A stretch of 44,792 nucleotides of DNA from NCBI GenBank assembly GCA_016178045.1, contig JACOUE010000014.1, positions 1 through 44,792 of the forward strand, written 5' to 3'. Source of the DNA: Chloroflexota bacterium (GTDB taxonomy: Bacteria > Chloroflexota > Dehalococcoidia > SM23-28-2 > JACOUE01). The notes under the pieces were generated by a model. It was given only the letters and a program-made list of their open reading frames with translations, had not been told where the DNA came from and made no database searches. The stretch's first letter is position 1, and the number at the start of each line of letters is the position of its first letter. This document shows, piece after piece, positions 16,918-25,532 of this stretch. The translations under genes and the position numbers were made by a program.

Positions 16918-18396
16918 ATGCCCCAACGCTTCCAGAACTTCATCGACGGGCGTTGGCAGGACCCCAAGAGCGAGAAGTGGTTCGACAGGGAAAACCCGGC
17001 CACCGGCGAGACCCTCGGCACGTTCCCCGACTCGGGCCGTAATGACGTCGGCGACGCCGTCGCCGCCGCCGTGAAGGCGCAGGCGGAGTGGCAGCGGACG
17101 CCAGCCCCGCACCGGGGCGAGATCCTCTTCCGCGCCGCCGAGATGATGGTGGCCCGCAAGGAGGAGCTTTCGCGGGAAGTGACGACGGAGATGGGGAAGG
17201 TGCTGAAGGAGGCCCGCGGCGACGTCCAGGAAGCGATCGACATGACGTACTACATGGCCGGCGAGGGCCGCCGCCAGTTCGGGCACGTCGTGCCCTCGGA
17301 GCTGCCGGACAAGTTCGCCATGGCGGTGCGCCAGCCCCACGGGGTCGTCGCCGCCATCACGCCGTGGAACTTCCCCCTGGCAATACCGTCGTGGAAGCTG
17401 ATGCCGGCGCTTGTCGCCGGCAATACCGTCGTCTTCAAGCCATCGCCGTACTCGCCGCTGAGTGCCTACAACATCGTCCGCATCCTGGAGGAGGTCGGCC
17501 TGGCTCCGGGCGTCGTCAACCTCGTCTTCGGCGAGGACGACACGGGCGCGGCCCTGGTGGAGGACCCACGGGTGGGCATGGTCTCGTTCACCGGGTCGAT
17601 GGAGGTGGGCCGCGAGATCGCCGCCTACTGCGGCCGCCACGGTAAGCGCGTCCACCTGGAGATGGGCGGCAAGAACGCCATCATCGTCCTCGACGACGCC
17701 GACGTGGAGCTGGCACTGGAAGGCGCGGTGTGGAGCGCCTTCGGCACGACGGGCCAGCGCTGCACGGCCGCCAGCAGGCTCATCGTTCAGCGCGGCCTCA
17801 TGGCGGAGTTCAGCGACAGGCTGATGGCGCGGGCCAGCACCCTCCGCCTAGGCAACGGCCTCGATGACAGCGTGGAGATGGGGCCCGTGGTGAACCAGCC
17901 GCAGCTCCAGAAGGTCGAGAGCTACGTGGGCATCGGCGTGGAGGAAGGGGCGACGATCGCCTGCGGGGGCAGCCGCCTCAAGGACGGCGAGCTGGCCAAG
18001 GGCTACTTCTTCCCGCCCACCGTCTTCGCCGACGTAAAGCCGAAGATGCGCATTGCCCAGGAGGAGATCTTCGGCCCGGTGACGGACCTCATCGCCTGCG
18101 CCTCGCTGGAGGAGGCGGTGGCGGTGAACAACGACGTGCCCTACGGCCTAGTCACCTCCATCTACACCCGGGACGTCACGAAGGCCTTCAAGGCGATGGA
18201 GGGGATCACCACCGGCATCGTCTACGTGAACGCGGGCACCATCGGGGCCGAGGTGCACCTGCCATTCGGCGGTACGAAGGGCACGGGCAACGGCCACCGC
18301 GAGGCGGGGATCGCCGCCCTGGACTCGTACAGCGAATGGAAGACGGTGTACGTCGACTACTCGGGCCGGCTCCAGAAGGCGCAGATCGACCGCTAG
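16918..18396 (+). CDS. NAD(P)+-dependent aldehyde dehydrogenase
   Basis: 492 residues, the usual length. Cofactor and active-site motifs: [29 protein letters not shown] region (two parts, [11 protein letters not shown] and [13 protein letters not shown]), [12 protein letters not shown], the general base in [11 protein letters not shown] and the nucleophile in [13 protein letters not shown], then [12 protein letters not shown]. The pattern is near alpha-ketoglutaric semialdehyde and related dehydrogenases, but substrate cannot be assigned. The start follows CGGAGGTGG. An in-frame upstream extension would read through a repeat palindrome and is rejected. Confidence 0.92.
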   Translation: MPQRFQNFIDGRWQDPKSEKWFDRENPATGETLGTFPDSGRNDVGDAVAAAVKAQAEWQRTPAPHRGEILFRAAEMMVARKEELSREVTTEMGKVLKEARGDVQEAIDMTYYMAGEGRRQFGHVVPSELPDKFAMAVRQPHGVVAAITPWNFPLAIPSWKLMPALVAGNTVVFKPSPYSPLSAYNIVRILEEVGLAPGVVNLVFGEDDTGAALVEDPRVGMVSFTGSMEVGREIAAYCGRHGKRVHLEMGGKNAIIVLDDADVELALEGAVWSAFGTTGQRCTAASRLIVQRGLMAEFSDRLMARASTLRLGNGLDDSVEMGPVVNQPQLQKVESYVGIGVEEGATIACGGSRLKDGELAKGYFFPPTVFADVKPKMRIAQEEIFGPVTDLIACASLEEAVAVNNDVPYGLVTSIYTRDVTKAFKAMEGITTGIVYVNAGTIGAEVHLPFGGTKGTGNGHREAGIAALDSYSEWKTVYVDYSGRLQKAQIDR

Positions 18397-18428
18397 GTTG
18401 GCCGGCCTCGCAAGGGCACGACTGCGGC

Positions 18429-18686
18429 GTGCTGGACGGGCGACGGGCCGCGGTGCTAGATTTCACGGGGACGGGTCTGGACGTGGATGAGAAGCGCGTT
18501 CCACTGTACCTGGTGGTGGCGCGGATCGTCGCCGTGTCCGGGATCGGCTTCGCTTCCGCGTTCGCGCTGTTCCTGTTCGTGGCGGGAGTGTGGCAGCTGG
18601 GGCTCGTCGCCCTGGCGATCACCGCCTTGTTCGTATTCCTCATGTTCTTGATCGAGCGGCAGCCAGCGGAGGAGAAGGAGCGTTGA
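18429..18686 (+). CDS. Small protein with two predicted membrane helices
   Basis: About 85 residues if the GTG at 18429 is used; GTGs at 18453 or 18483 also fit. After DVDEKRVPLY come two hydrophobic segments, LVVARIVAVSGIGFASAFAL and LGLVALAITALFVFLMFLI, joined by a short turn, then a charged tail ERQPAEEKER. I do not recognise the family. It lies between the aldehyde dehydrogenase and tatA on the same strand and has even codon use. Confidence 0.6.
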   Translation: MLDGRRAAVLDFTGTGLDVDEKRVPLYLVVARIVAVSGIGFASAFALFLFVAGVWQLGLVALAITALFVFLMFLIERQPAEEKER

Positions 18687-18692
18687 GGTTTG

Positions 18693-18721
18693 TTGCCTGG
18701 CTTGCGGGCAGGTGATATGCT
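18693..18721 (+). promoter_or_regulatory. Promoter of tatA
   Basis: TTGCCT (18693-18698), 17 bases, TATGCT (18716-18721) with TGA before it (extended -10). It is 21 bases before the ATG at 18743. Confidence 0.6.
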
Positions 18722-18742
18722 GAGGGCGAGCTAGGGAGGCCG

Positions 18743-18952
18743 ATGATGCCGTTTCTGGTGTTTCAGACATTTGGGGTCTGGGAAGCTCTCGTCGTCCTGG
18801 CCATCGTCGTGGTGCTCTTCGGCGCCAACCGCATTGGCGACATCGGCGGCGCTATGGGACGGGCGATCCGCGAGTTCCGCCGAGAGATGAAGGAGCCAGA
18901 GTCAGAGGGGAAGACGGAGGAAGCCACCAAGACCACCGAGGACAAGGGATAG
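18743..18952 (+). CDS. tatA: Twin-arginine translocase subunit TatA/TatE
   Basis: 69 residues. One N-terminal membrane helix (about 10-28, WEALVVLAIVVVLFGANRI) is followed by the family hinge and amphipathic helix IGDIGGAMGRAIREFRREM and a charged tail. The LFGANRI element is close to the conserved LFGxxKLP. TatA forms the pore for folded proteins in the Tat pathway. A GGGAGGCC site precedes the ATG, and a strong terminator follows. The TatC partner is not in the window. Confidence 0.88.
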   Translation: MMPFLVFQTFGVWEALVVLAIVVVLFGANRIGDIGGAMGRAIREFRREMKEPESEGKTEEATKTTEDKG

Positions 18953-18974
18953 AAGATCACTTCGGCGAAAGCTA

Positions 18975-19005
18975 GAGCCGGCCGGGCGGCCGGCTTTCGT
19001 GTTTT
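18975..19005 (+). terminator. Rho-independent terminator after tatA
   Basis: AGCCGGCC-GGG-CGGCCGGCT followed by TTCGTGTTTT; between convergent tatA and the cyclophilin gene. Confidence 0.75.
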
Positions 19006-19783
19006 AGGCTTCCTGGACCGTTATCCCCAGGATCTGGTCGCCGGGGGGCGGGTCCGGTTTGCAGCGGTTCTCCGCGCTCGGGGGCTCGAAACAGGGGTTG
19101 CGAGGGGTCAGCGAGCCGAGCACGGCCATCCCCTCCACCACCCTGCCGATGACCGTGTCGCGGCCGTCGAGGCGGGGGTCGTCCCGAAGCAGGATGTAGA
19201 ACTGGCTGCCGCTGACGGTGTTGCCGCCGCCCACCGCGGCCATGGCCACGAAGCCCTTCAGGTGCGAGCGGCCGTTCTCCTCCAGCGGGAGGACGTAGCC
19301 AGGTCCGCCGCCGCCCGTGCACCGGAGCTCGCCTTCCGCGTCGCAGGTCGGGTCGCCGGCCAGGGCGAAGCCAGCCTCCGGCCGCACGATGTGGAAGGTG
19401 AGGCCCTCGTAGAACCCTTCTTCGGCCAGGAAGGCGAGGCTGTTGACGGCCGTCGGGGCGTCCTTGGCGAACAGCTGGACGACCACGTCTCCCTTGGCCG
19501 TCTTGATGGTGGCGAGATAGCCCTTGTCGGAGTCGATGACCTGCTTCGGCCTGTCATAGGTCTTTACGCTGACGGCCGGCGTCGGGCTGGTGGTCGTCGG
19601 TGGCCCGGTCCCCTCTGGAGGTGGCTTCAGCCTCTCAGTATCGCGGCTGCTTCCGCCGAAGAGCCCCGGACCCAGTCCCACTGCCGCCAGGCTAGCGATC
19701 ATCATGACGATGAAGGTCAGGTAGAAGGCCCTGATGTTGAAGATCAGGTTGAGGGGGAACGGGGGTCGGGTGCGGCGGGGCAT
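19004..19783 (-). CDS. Membrane-anchored peptidyl-prolyl isomerase, cyclophilin type
   Basis: 259 residues from the ATG at 19783, chosen because an extended -10 box and GGAGGAGGGG lie just upstream; an upstream in-frame start at 19948 would precede that box. A basic N-terminus and one membrane helix (FYLTFIVMMIASLAAVGLGPG) lead to a Pro/Thr-rich linker, then the cyclophilin domain: TAKGDVVVQLFAKDAPTAVN, FYEGLTFHIVRPEAGF, FVAMAAVGGGNTVSGSQFYI. Two extra CxxxxxC-like loops (CDAEGELRC, CFEPPSAENRC) may form disulphides outside the cell. It probably helps fold exported proteins. Confidence 0.85.
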   Translation of the reverse strand: MPRRTRPPFPLNLIFNIRAFYLTFIVMMIASLAAVGLGPGLFGGSSRDTERLKPPPEGTGPPTTTSPTPAVSVKTYDRPKQVIDSDKGYLATIKTAKGDVVVQLFAKDAPTAVNSLAFLAEEGFYEGLTFHIVRPEAGFALAGDPTCDAEGELRCTGGGGPGYVLPLEENGRSHLKGFVAMAAVGGGNTVSGSQFYILLRDDPRLDGRDTVIGRVVEGMAVLGSLTPRNPCFEPPSAENRCKPDPPPGDQILGITVQEA

Positions 19784-19856
19784 GCTGGGCCCACCGCCCC
19801 TCCTCCGACGTCGCTTTGCCAGGTCTGCTGACCTCCTCGTGTCCCGGGTTGGGTTA

Positions 19857-19865
19857 AGTATAGCA
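19857..19865 (-). promoter_or_regulatory. Extended -10 promoter element
   Basis: Minus strand TGCTATACT, about 75 bases before the cyclophilin ATG at 19783. Confidence 0.55.
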
Positions 19866-19974
19866 GAGGTCATCCGTACAATCAGCCGACGCCGCAGGGC
19901 GCCGCTTCGCTGTAACGCGGGCTCGGCCAATAGCATCCTTATAACCAAGACGGCAGGCAGAACGGGGAGAGAGC

Positions 19975-20259
19975 ATGGGCATCACACCGGAATCATCGGA
20001 TCAGACCGCAACCAGCACCACCTGGCCCGATCTCAGCGGCCGCTGGTTCTTCGCCTGGCGCATGGCCTCCGCCTGCGAGGGCGCCCTCCGCGAGATCCAC
20101 CTGGCGATGGCCCAGCAGCGCGACCACTCCCGGCTCCAGGCGCTGGAAGAGGCCAGCCGCCTCCTCCGCCGGGAGATGCAGCGTTGGATCCAGCGCGGCG
20201 AGGCGCTGGACCTCATCCTCCAGCGGCTCCCCGAACCCTCTCAGCGAGAAGACGAGTAG
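19975..20259 (+). CDS. Small unknown protein
   Basis: 94 residues, preceded by GGGGAGAGAG and a TATAAC box near 19940. The body is helical: WFFAWRMASACEGALREIHLAMAQQ and LQALEEASRLLRREMQRWIQRGE, with a charged C-terminus. No domain is recognised and there is no signal peptide. High GC and a good start context make it a probable gene. Confidence 0.6.
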   Translation: MGITPESSDQTATSTTWPDLSGRWFFAWRMASACEGALREIHLAMAQQRDHSRLQALEEASRLLRREMQRWIQRGEALDLILQRLPEPSQREDE

Positions 20260-20268
20260 GCCGCCTCC

Positions 20269-20405
20269 CTACTTCGCGAGCACGCTCGATATCACCTTCA
20301 GCCCCACCCCCACGCCCTTCCAGGGAAGGCCGGCGTGGAACAGCTTTTCCGGCCTCGAAGCGGTACAGTAGATAGAGGCCCAGCAGCTTCTTCCCCAGAC
20401 GCCAG
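20269..20405 (-). pseudogene. Relic of a gene 3' end
   Basis: The 312-base gap 20260-20571 has no intact gene. On the minus strand one frame reads WRLGKKLLGLYLLYRFEA and, after a frame change, a second reads KLFHAGLPWKGVGVGLKV and ends at TAG (20269-20271). The two pieces look like one degraded C-terminus. The family is not identified. Confidence 0.35.
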
Positions 20406-20571
20406 ACCGGCGATGTGCCTACTTAGCGGCCTATCTGCGGAAGCCAGCCGCCGATGCGGCTTAGCCGCCAGTCATCGTGCCAAGCTTGGGCCAAGATGAT
20501 ATCCTCGGGACGGTACCTGTCAAGGGGACAGCGTTACCTGGCGCAGCCACCGTAAACCGCCGGACTCGATC

Positions 20572-21768
20572 ATGCAGAGGCAAGACCCGAGACGCGCTTC
20601 GACGCGCGGCCGCTGCGACGCTCGCTTCGCCGCTGTGCGGGAAGCGTTCATCGAGAACTTCCGGGACCTTGAAGAGTTGGGTGCGGCGGTGCACATCCGG
20701 GTCGACGGCCGGCCGGTCGTGGACCTCTGGGGCGGCCACCGCGACGCCGCGCGCAGCATGCCCTGGGAGGAGGACACCCTGGTCAACGTCTATTCGGTGG
20801 GGAAGGGCGTCCTCGCGACGCTGACCTTGACGCTGGTGGAGCGCGGCCTGCTCGACTTGGACCTCCCGGTGGCGCACCTCTGGCCCGAGTTCGCCGCCGC
20901 TGAGAAGGGCGGCGTGACCTTGCGCACCCTGCTCGCCCACCGCGCCGGGCTTCCCGCCGCGCGTCGGCGACTTCCCGAAGGTGCGATGTTCGACTGGTCG
21001 CTCATGTGTGGCGAGTTGGCCGCGCAGCGGCCTTTCTGGGAGCCGGGCACCGCTCACGGCTACCACGTCAACACCCTGGGCTATCTCGTTGGCGAGCTCA
21101 TCCGGCGGGCGACCGGACGCGACGTCGGTGCTGCTCTCGCGCAGTGGATCACCGGCCCCCTCGAAGCCGACTTCTTCTGCGGACTCCCGCGCTCGCACCT
21201 CGGGCGCGTGGCGGAGTTGGTCGCCCCCAGCCCGGTGCCCACCGGGCCCGAGCAGTGGGCTGTGGCCTTCCCGCCGACTGGCGACGCCGAACACGATCTC
21301 TTGGTCTGGCACACCTACTTCAACCCGAGCGGGCTCAGCGGGCACGGCGTCGTCAACACCGAGGCGTGGCGCCTGGCCCAGATCCCGTCCACGAACAGCC
21401 ACGGCACTGCCCGAGCGGTGGCGGCGATCTACGACGCCCTCCTTCGCGGCGGACCCGACGGCGAAACGTGGGTGGGGAAGGACCTGCTGTCCGAGGCGCT
21501 GCGCATCCACTCCGACGGCGATGACATCGTGCTCGGTCGCCCGTCGCGCTTCGGCCTCGGTTTCCAGCTGGCACAGCCAAGCCGTCCCTTGGGCCCGAAC
21601 CCTGAGGCCTTCGGGCACTTCGGATACGGCGGCTCCCTCGGCTTCGCCGATCCCGTGGCCGGCGTCGCCTTCGCCTACCTGACGAATCGGCCGTGGGGTG
21701 TGCGCTGGCAGGCCCCCCGGACCCAGCGCCTGATCGATGCGCTCTACGCCTGCCTCGGCGGCGCTTGA
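20572..21768 (+). CDS. Beta-lactamase-fold serine hydrolase (EstB-like)
   Basis: 398 residues of the class C beta-lactamase/esterase family. The SxxK nucleophile is in VNVYSVGKGVLAT; the second motif Tyr is in the GTAHGYHVNTLG segment; the third is FGHFGYGG. GGVTLRTLLAHRAGLPA and the DGRPVVDLWGG opening are typical of EstB-like esterases. There is no signal peptide, so it is probably cytoplasmic and an esterase, not a resistance enzyme. The N-terminal 15 residues may be extra; the start is uncertain. Confidence 0.85.
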   Translation: MQRQDPRRASTRGRCDARFAAVREAFIENFRDLEELGAAVHIRVDGRPVVDLWGGHRDAARSMPWEEDTLVNVYSVGKGVLATLTLTLVERGLLDLDLPVAHLWPEFAAAEKGGVTLRTLLAHRAGLPAARRRLPEGAMFDWSLMCGELAAQRPFWEPGTAHGYHVNTLGYLVGELIRRATGRDVGAALAQWITGPLEADFFCGLPRSHLGRVAELVAPSPVPTGPEQWAVAFPPTGDAEHDLLVWHTYFNPSGLSGHGVVNTEAWRLAQIPSTNSHGTARAVAAIYDALLRGGPDGETWVGKDLLSEALRIHSDGDDIVLGRPSRFGLGFQLAQPSRPLGPNPEAFGHFGYGGSLGFADPVAGVAFAYLTNRPWGVRWQAPRTQRLIDALYACLGGA

Positions 21769-21812
21769 GGCACCCAGGCAGCTGCAGACACGCCCTCAGC
21801 GCCAGAAACAAG

Positions 21813-21888
<76 letters not shown>

Positions 21889-21954
21889 ACGGACGGCAAC
21901 CGTCCAGCCCTATCTTAACCGCCCCTCTTCCGCCCTTCAAGGCGGCGTTCTCGG

Positions 21955-21984
21955 TTGACAGCCTCCCAGGCTTTCGGGCATGCT
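21955..21984 (+). promoter_or_regulatory. Possible promoter of otsA
   Basis: TTGACA (21955-21960), 18 bases, CATGCT (21979-21984). The -10 box overlaps the first candidate ATG (21980), so translation may start at the GTG at 21998. Confidence 0.45.
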
Positions 21985-23524
21985 GGGCTTACGCCCCGTG
22001 GTTAACGTAGAAGGCGGCTTCCCCGGCAAGCTCCAGCGGCTCCAGGACCTCTGCCAGCAGATGCTGGCCGATCGGCGCCTGATCATCGCCAGTAACCGCG
22101 GGCCCATCGAGTTCCAGATAGAGGTCGACGGCTCCCTGAACAGCCAGCGCGGGAGCGGCGGCGTCGTCACCGCCCTGACCGCCGCCAGCCGCTTCGTCCC
22201 CGTCACCTGGGTCGCCTCCGCCATGACCGACGGCGACCGCAGAGCCGCCCAGGAGTCGAACGGGGCCCTCAAGCTCCCCGAGCAGGAGATATATGTCCGC
22301 TTCGTCAGCGTGCCCCGCAACGTCTACCAGCGCTTCTATTACGTCATCACCAACCCGCTCCTGTGGTTCGTCCAGCACTACATGTGGAACACGCCGCGAA
22401 CGCCCAACATCGGCCGCGCCGTGTACGAGGCGTGGGACGGCGGCTACCTCCCCCTTAACCAGGCGTTCGCCGAGGCCATCGTCCAGGAGGCGAAGAAAGA
22501 GTCCGAGCCACCGTTCGTGCTCCTCCAAGACTACCACCTGTACCTGGCCCCGGCCGAGGTGCGCCGCCAGATGCCGGGGGCGACCATCCTCCACTTCACC
22601 CACATACCGTGGCCGGGCCCCCAATACTGGGGCGTCCTCCCCGACTTCATGCGCCGCACCATCCACGAGAGCGTCTGCACCGCCGACATCGTCGGCCTCC
22701 AGACCGCCAGCGACGTTCGCAACTTCCTCCACTGCTGCGAGTCCATGCTCCCCGGCGCCACCATCGACTACCACCACCGCAGCGTCACCTTCCGCGAGCA
22801 CACCGCCTACATCTGCCACTACCCCATCTCCATTGACGCCCAGGGCCTGCTCGAGTTCGCCCGATCAGATGAGGTGTGCCGGTACACAGAGGAGCTCCGG
22901 CCCCTGCTGCGGGAGAAGACCATCGTCCGCGTGGACCGCTCGGAGCCCAGCAAGAACATCATCCGCGGCCTGCGCGCCTGGGAGATGATCCTGGAGCGCT
23001 ACCCGGAGTACCGCGGGACGACGACGTTCCTCCAGTTCCTTGTCCCTTCGCGGAGCGAACTGGGCGTATACCAGACCTACACCGACGAGGTGTTCGAGCT
23101 GATCGAGTCGATCAACGACCAGTACAGCGAGGGCGACTGGCAGCCCATCCACGTCTTCTACGAGAACAACTACGCCCAGGCCATCGCCGGTATGCGCCTG
23201 TACGACGTGTTGCTGGTGAACCCGGTCATCGACGGCATGAACCTGGTGTCGAAAGAAGGACCGCTCGTCAACAAGGGCGACGGCGTCCTCGTTCTCTCCG
23301 AGCTCGCCGGCTCCCACGAGCAGCTGGGTGAGTACGCCCTATCGGTCTGTCCTACGGACCTGGAGGGGACGGCGCGGGCGCTGCGTCAGGCGCTGACCAT
23401 CCCGCCCGAGGAGCGCCGGCGTCGCGCCGCCGCCCTCAAACGGCTGGTCATGGAGGAGGACATCACCTTCTGGCTGGAGCGCCAGCTGCGCGACCTGATG
23501 CTGGTGGCCAAGGGAGGGATGTAG
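21980..23524 (+). CDS. otsA: Trehalose-6-phosphate synthase (GT20)
   Basis: Up to 514 residues. It transfers glucose from a nucleotide sugar to glucose-6-phosphate. GT20 motifs: LIIASNRGPIEF with RGSGGVVTAL, LLQDYHLYLAP (acceptor-site Asp), HFTHIPWPGPQYW, VRVDRSEPSKN (the Arg/Lys phosphate grip) and VIDGMNLVSKEGPLVNK (donor site). The start is unsure: ATG 21980 lies in a possible -10 box and the GTG at 21998 is an alternative. otsB converges from the other side with repeat elements between the two genes. The product, trehalose phosphate, would be dephosphorylated by OtsB. Confidence 0.88.
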   Translation: MLGLRPVVNVEGGFPGKLQRLQDLCQQMLADRRLIIASNRGPIEFQIEVDGSLNSQRGSGGVVTALTAASRFVPVTWVASAMTDGDRRAAQESNGALKLPEQEIYVRFVSVPRNVYQRFYYVITNPLLWFVQHYMWNTPRTPNIGRAVYEAWDGGYLPLNQAFAEAIVQEAKKESEPPFVLLQDYHLYLAPAEVRRQMPGATILHFTHIPWPGPQYWGVLPDFMRRTIHESVCTADIVGLQTASDVRNFLHCCESMLPGATIDYHHRSVTFREHTAYICHYPISIDAQGLLEFARSDEVCRYTEELRPLLREKTIVRVDRSEPSKNIIRGLRAWEMILERYPEYRGTTTFLQFLVPSRSELGVYQTYTDEVFELIESINDQYSEGDWQPIHVFYENNYAQAIAGMRLYDVLLVNPVIDGMNLVSKEGPLVNKGDGVLVLSELAGSHEQLGEYALSVCPTDLEGTARALRQALTIPPEERRRRAAALKRLVMEEDITFWLERQLRDLMLVAKGGM

Positions 23525-23531
23525 GCTATGT

Positions 23532-23570
23532 CGCCGGTAGGGGCAGGTTTCAAACCTGCCCCTACCGGCG
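23532..23570. repeat. REP palindrome between otsA and otsB
   Basis: The GTAGGGGCAGGTTT half-site palindrome with arms extended by CGCCG/CGGCG, so 39 bases in all. It lies in the convergent gap and may also act as a transcription end. Confidence 0.88.
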
Positions 23571-23573
23571 ATG

Positions 23574-23599
23574 AGGACAGGCTTGAAGGTCTGTCCCTA
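23574..23599. repeat. Divergent REP that supplies the otsB stop
   Basis: GGACAGGCTTGAAGGTCTGTCC followed by CTAC; the minus-strand GTAG at its edge contains the TAG stop of otsB (23597-23599). Confidence 0.6.
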
Positions 23600-24433
23600 C
23601 GGTGCGCCACCAGCCTCCAATGCGCTGAGCACCTCCCGCAGCAGCCGCTCGACCCCCTCCACCCCCTCCACCGAGTAGTCCGCCGCCGCCAGCACCGCCT
23701 CCGTCGTCTCCGGCCCGTCCACGGCGATGCAGGCGCCCGTGAGCCCGCCCTCGCCTGCCCTAAGCGAAGCCGAAGGGCCGCCCAGGCCGCGCACCGCCCG
23801 GAACATGTCAGCGTCGGTGCTGTCGTCGCCCAGGCAGAGGACGCCCCGGAGGCCGAACCGCCGGGCGAGGTCGCGGGCGGCGCTCCCCTTGTCCACGGGC
23901 AGCGGCGGCCGCAGCTCGACCACCCTCTTCCCCTCGTGCACGCGGAAGGCGCCGGCGGCGGAAGAGGCCTCGATCGCCGCCAGGACGGCCGCCCTCGCCG
24001 ACTCCGGGTCGGGCGACTGCCGGTAGTGGACGGTGACGACCGGCCCTTTGTCCTCCACCCAGACGCCCGGGTGCGTCAGACCCGACAGCTCGGCGAGCAC
24101 ATGGCGCGCCCTGCTGACGTAGTCCTCGGCTCCGGGGGCGCGCTCCTCCCGGCCGTCCACCCACAGCTCCAGGCCGTGGTTCCCCGCGTAGGCGATGCCC
24201 TCCACCCTAACGCGCGCCCGCGCCTCCGCCAGGGGCCGGCCCGTCACCAAGCCGATGCGGACGCCGCGCTCGGCGAGGGCGCTCAGCAGACGGCAGATCT
24301 CGTCCGGGACGTACGCTTCCTCGGGCGTGGGCACGATAGGGCTGATGGTGCCGTCGATGTCGGAGAGGATGCCGAAGGGCCGCCGGGCGATGATGGGCCG
24401 CAGCGGGCCGACGCTGGTGAGGGGGACGGCCAT
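23597..24433 (-). CDS. otsB: Trehalose-6-phosphate phosphatase (HAD family)
   Basis: 278 residues. The HAD nucleophile motif is ILSDIDGTISPI (about 22-33); motif II is in IGLVTGRPLAEAR; GNHGLELW is the OtsB signature; the last metal motif is CLGDDSTDADMF. It releases trehalose from its phosphate. Residues about 225-236 (PSASLRAGEG) come from a TAAGCGAAGCCGAAGG repeat (23754-23780) read in frame, and the stop TAG lies in a REP-like sequence. An extended -10 box sits about 11 bases before the ATG. Confidence 0.9.
   Translation of the reverse strand: MAVPLTSVGPLRPIIARRPFGILSDIDGTISPIVPTPEEAYVPDEICRLLSALAERGVRIGLVTGRPLAEARARVRVEGIAYAGNHGLELWVDGREERAPGAEDYVSRARHVLAELSGLTHPGVWVEDKGPVVTVHYRQSPDPESARAAVLAAIEASSAAGAFRVHEGKRVVELRPPLPVDKGSAARDLARRFGLRGVLCLGDDSTDADMFRAVRGLGGPSASLRAGEGGLTGACIAVDGPETTEAVLAAADYSVEGVEGVERLLREVLSALEAGGAP
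23754..23780. repeat. AGCGAAGCCGAAGG repeat inside otsB
   Basis: Same family as 2169-2193; translated in the minus-strand frame after the motif with GDDSTDADMF. Confidence 0.65.
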
Positions 24434-24443
24434 GGCTGGCTCC

Positions 24444-24452
24444 AGTATAGCA
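24444..24452 (-). promoter_or_regulatory. Extended -10 of otsB
   Basis: Minus strand TGCTATACT, ending 11 bases before the ATG at 24433, so the mRNA is nearly leaderless. Confidence 0.6.
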
Positions 24453-24467
24453 GCGCACCGTCATTCT

Positions 24468-24551
24468 GTAGGGGCGGGTTTGAAACCCGCCCCTACCCCG
24501 ACGGGTATGGTGCGGCAACCCCGTAGGGGCAGGTTTGAAACCTGCCCCTAC
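24468..24551. repeat. REP pair
   Basis: Two REP palindromes (24468-24496 and 24523-24551) separated by 26 bases that end TGCGGCAACCCC. The spacing and spacer resemble the pair at 25365-25458. Confidence 0.88.
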
Positions 24552-24558
24552 ATGTGGC

Positions 24559-24587
24559 TTGTGGCGCTTCCCGCCCCCTGCTACAAT
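24559..24587 (+). promoter_or_regulatory. Promoter of the secreted-protein gene
   Basis: TTGTGG, 17 bases, TACAAT with TGC before it. It begins eight bases after a REP. Confidence 0.6.
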
Positions 24588-24615
24588 GCCGCCACCAAAC
24601 GTAAGGAGGTGCGGC

Positions 24616-25260
24616 ATGCGTCGCATTATCGTAGTGGCAGCCGTATTGGGACTGGCGAGCGGCCTGCTGGGCGCGTTCGCCTACGGCCAACTGGTCGGGC
24701 AGGCGGGGGCGGCCCCGCCACCGCCGCCGGAGACGCCGGTGCGCGAGCAGAACCTGGACGGCAGCGGCAGAATCCGCGTCCACGAGCAAGGGACGGCGGA
24801 CGTGAACGTGACCAACGCCTCGCTGCCGGTGACCGGGACCCTGGACGTAGGGAACCTGCCGTCGGTTCAGGATGTGAACGTTCTAACGCTGCCCCAGGCG
24901 AAGGGAAAGCTCATCGAACTAGGAACGATAGAGACAGGTGGTGGGGAAGTGGAGTTTCCCGCCGCCGACGTTTCCTACTGTCGACAGATCAGCCTGTTCG
25001 CCGCCGCCGACGAGGCGGGGTCCCTGGCTCTCCCTCTGGTTATGCTGGGGTTGCCTGACGGCTCGACACCCGTGGGGATTCTGCTCCCGGTTGACCCGAA
25101 CCTCCAGACAAGCTTTCAGTTTGCCGGGACAGGTGGGAAAGCAACGTCCAGCATTACCAATGTACCACTGGCAATTCCATTCTTGCGGCTACGGATAGGG
25201 CAGAACACACCAAGTAGTCCGCCTTGGAACGTTACGGCTTGGCTTTGGTGCGTTCCGTAG
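24616..25260 (+). CDS. Secreted or surface protein, unknown function
   Basis: 214 residues with AAGGAGGTG before the ATG. An N-terminal hydrophobic signal (IIVVAAVLGLASGLLGAFAYG) is followed by a proline-rich spacer (PPPPPETPVREQNLD) and beta-rich sequence with VNVTNASLPVTGTLDVGNLP. Two cysteines near YCRQISLF and the end LWCVP could form a disulphide. The last third has somewhat lower GC. I do not recognise a domain; the VTNASLPVTG type of repeat-like strand is seen in several exported proteins of unknown role. Confidence 0.68.
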   Translation: MRRIIVVAAVLGLASGLLGAFAYGQLVGQAGAAPPPPPETPVREQNLDGSGRIRVHEQGTADVNVTNASLPVTGTLDVGNLPSVQDVNVLTLPQAKGKLIELGTIETGGGEVEFPAADVSYCRQISLFAAADEAGSLALPLVMLGLPDGSTPVGILLPVDPNLQTSFQFAGTGGKATSSITNVPLAIPFLRLRIGQNTPSSPPWNVTAWLWCVP

Positions 25261-25305
25261 GGCCATCAATGACACCTTCGATTAGGGTACGCGGGCCGTG
25301 GGTCT

Positions 25306-25361
25306 AGCTCCGCCCCCGCTGGCGGTACTGCAGCGCCTCCGCCAGGTGGGCGGCGGCCATG
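25306..25361 (-). pseudogene. Duplicate of the comM 3' end with its own stop
   Basis: On the minus strand it encodes AAAHLAEALQYRQRGRS and TAG. Thirty-seven bases (25314-25350) are identical to the end of comM at 26131-26167, where the protein ends SASHLAEALQYRQRGRT. The RAYT-REP block lies exactly between the two copies. Confidence 0.8.
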
Positions 25362-25364
25362 GGC

Positions 25365-25458
25365 GTAGGGGCAGGTTTGAAACCTGCCCCTACGGGTGCA
25401 TTCCGCACGGTGTGTGGCACGGCAACCCTGGAGGGGCGGGTTTCAAACCCGCCCCTAC
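25365..25458. repeat. REP pair upstream of the RAYT gene
   Basis: Palindromes at 25365-25393 and 25430-25458, with a 36-base spacer ending CACGGCAACCCT. The second copy begins GGAGGGG rather than GTAGGGG. Confidence 0.88.
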
Positions 25459-25493
25459 GGCCTCGGGCCCCCTACCATATCGCCGCTACCCTC

Positions 25494-25502
25494 TGCTATA
25501 AC
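25494..25502 (+). promoter_or_regulatory. Extended -10 of the RAYT gene
   Basis: TGCTATAAC, about 30 bases before the ATG at 25533. Confidence 0.5.
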
Positions 25503-25532
25503 GAACGTACTGCTGGCTACGCCTTTCGCCGC

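Noticed and set aside
17388-17432. Direct repeat GGCAATACCGTCGT in the aldehyde dehydrogenase gene
   Set aside because: Similar codons in two conserved stretches account for it; there is no insertion in the protein.
20572-21768. True beta-lactamase resistance gene
   Set aside because: SxxK and HFGYGG fit EstB-like esterases, and there is no signal peptide for a periplasmic lactamase.
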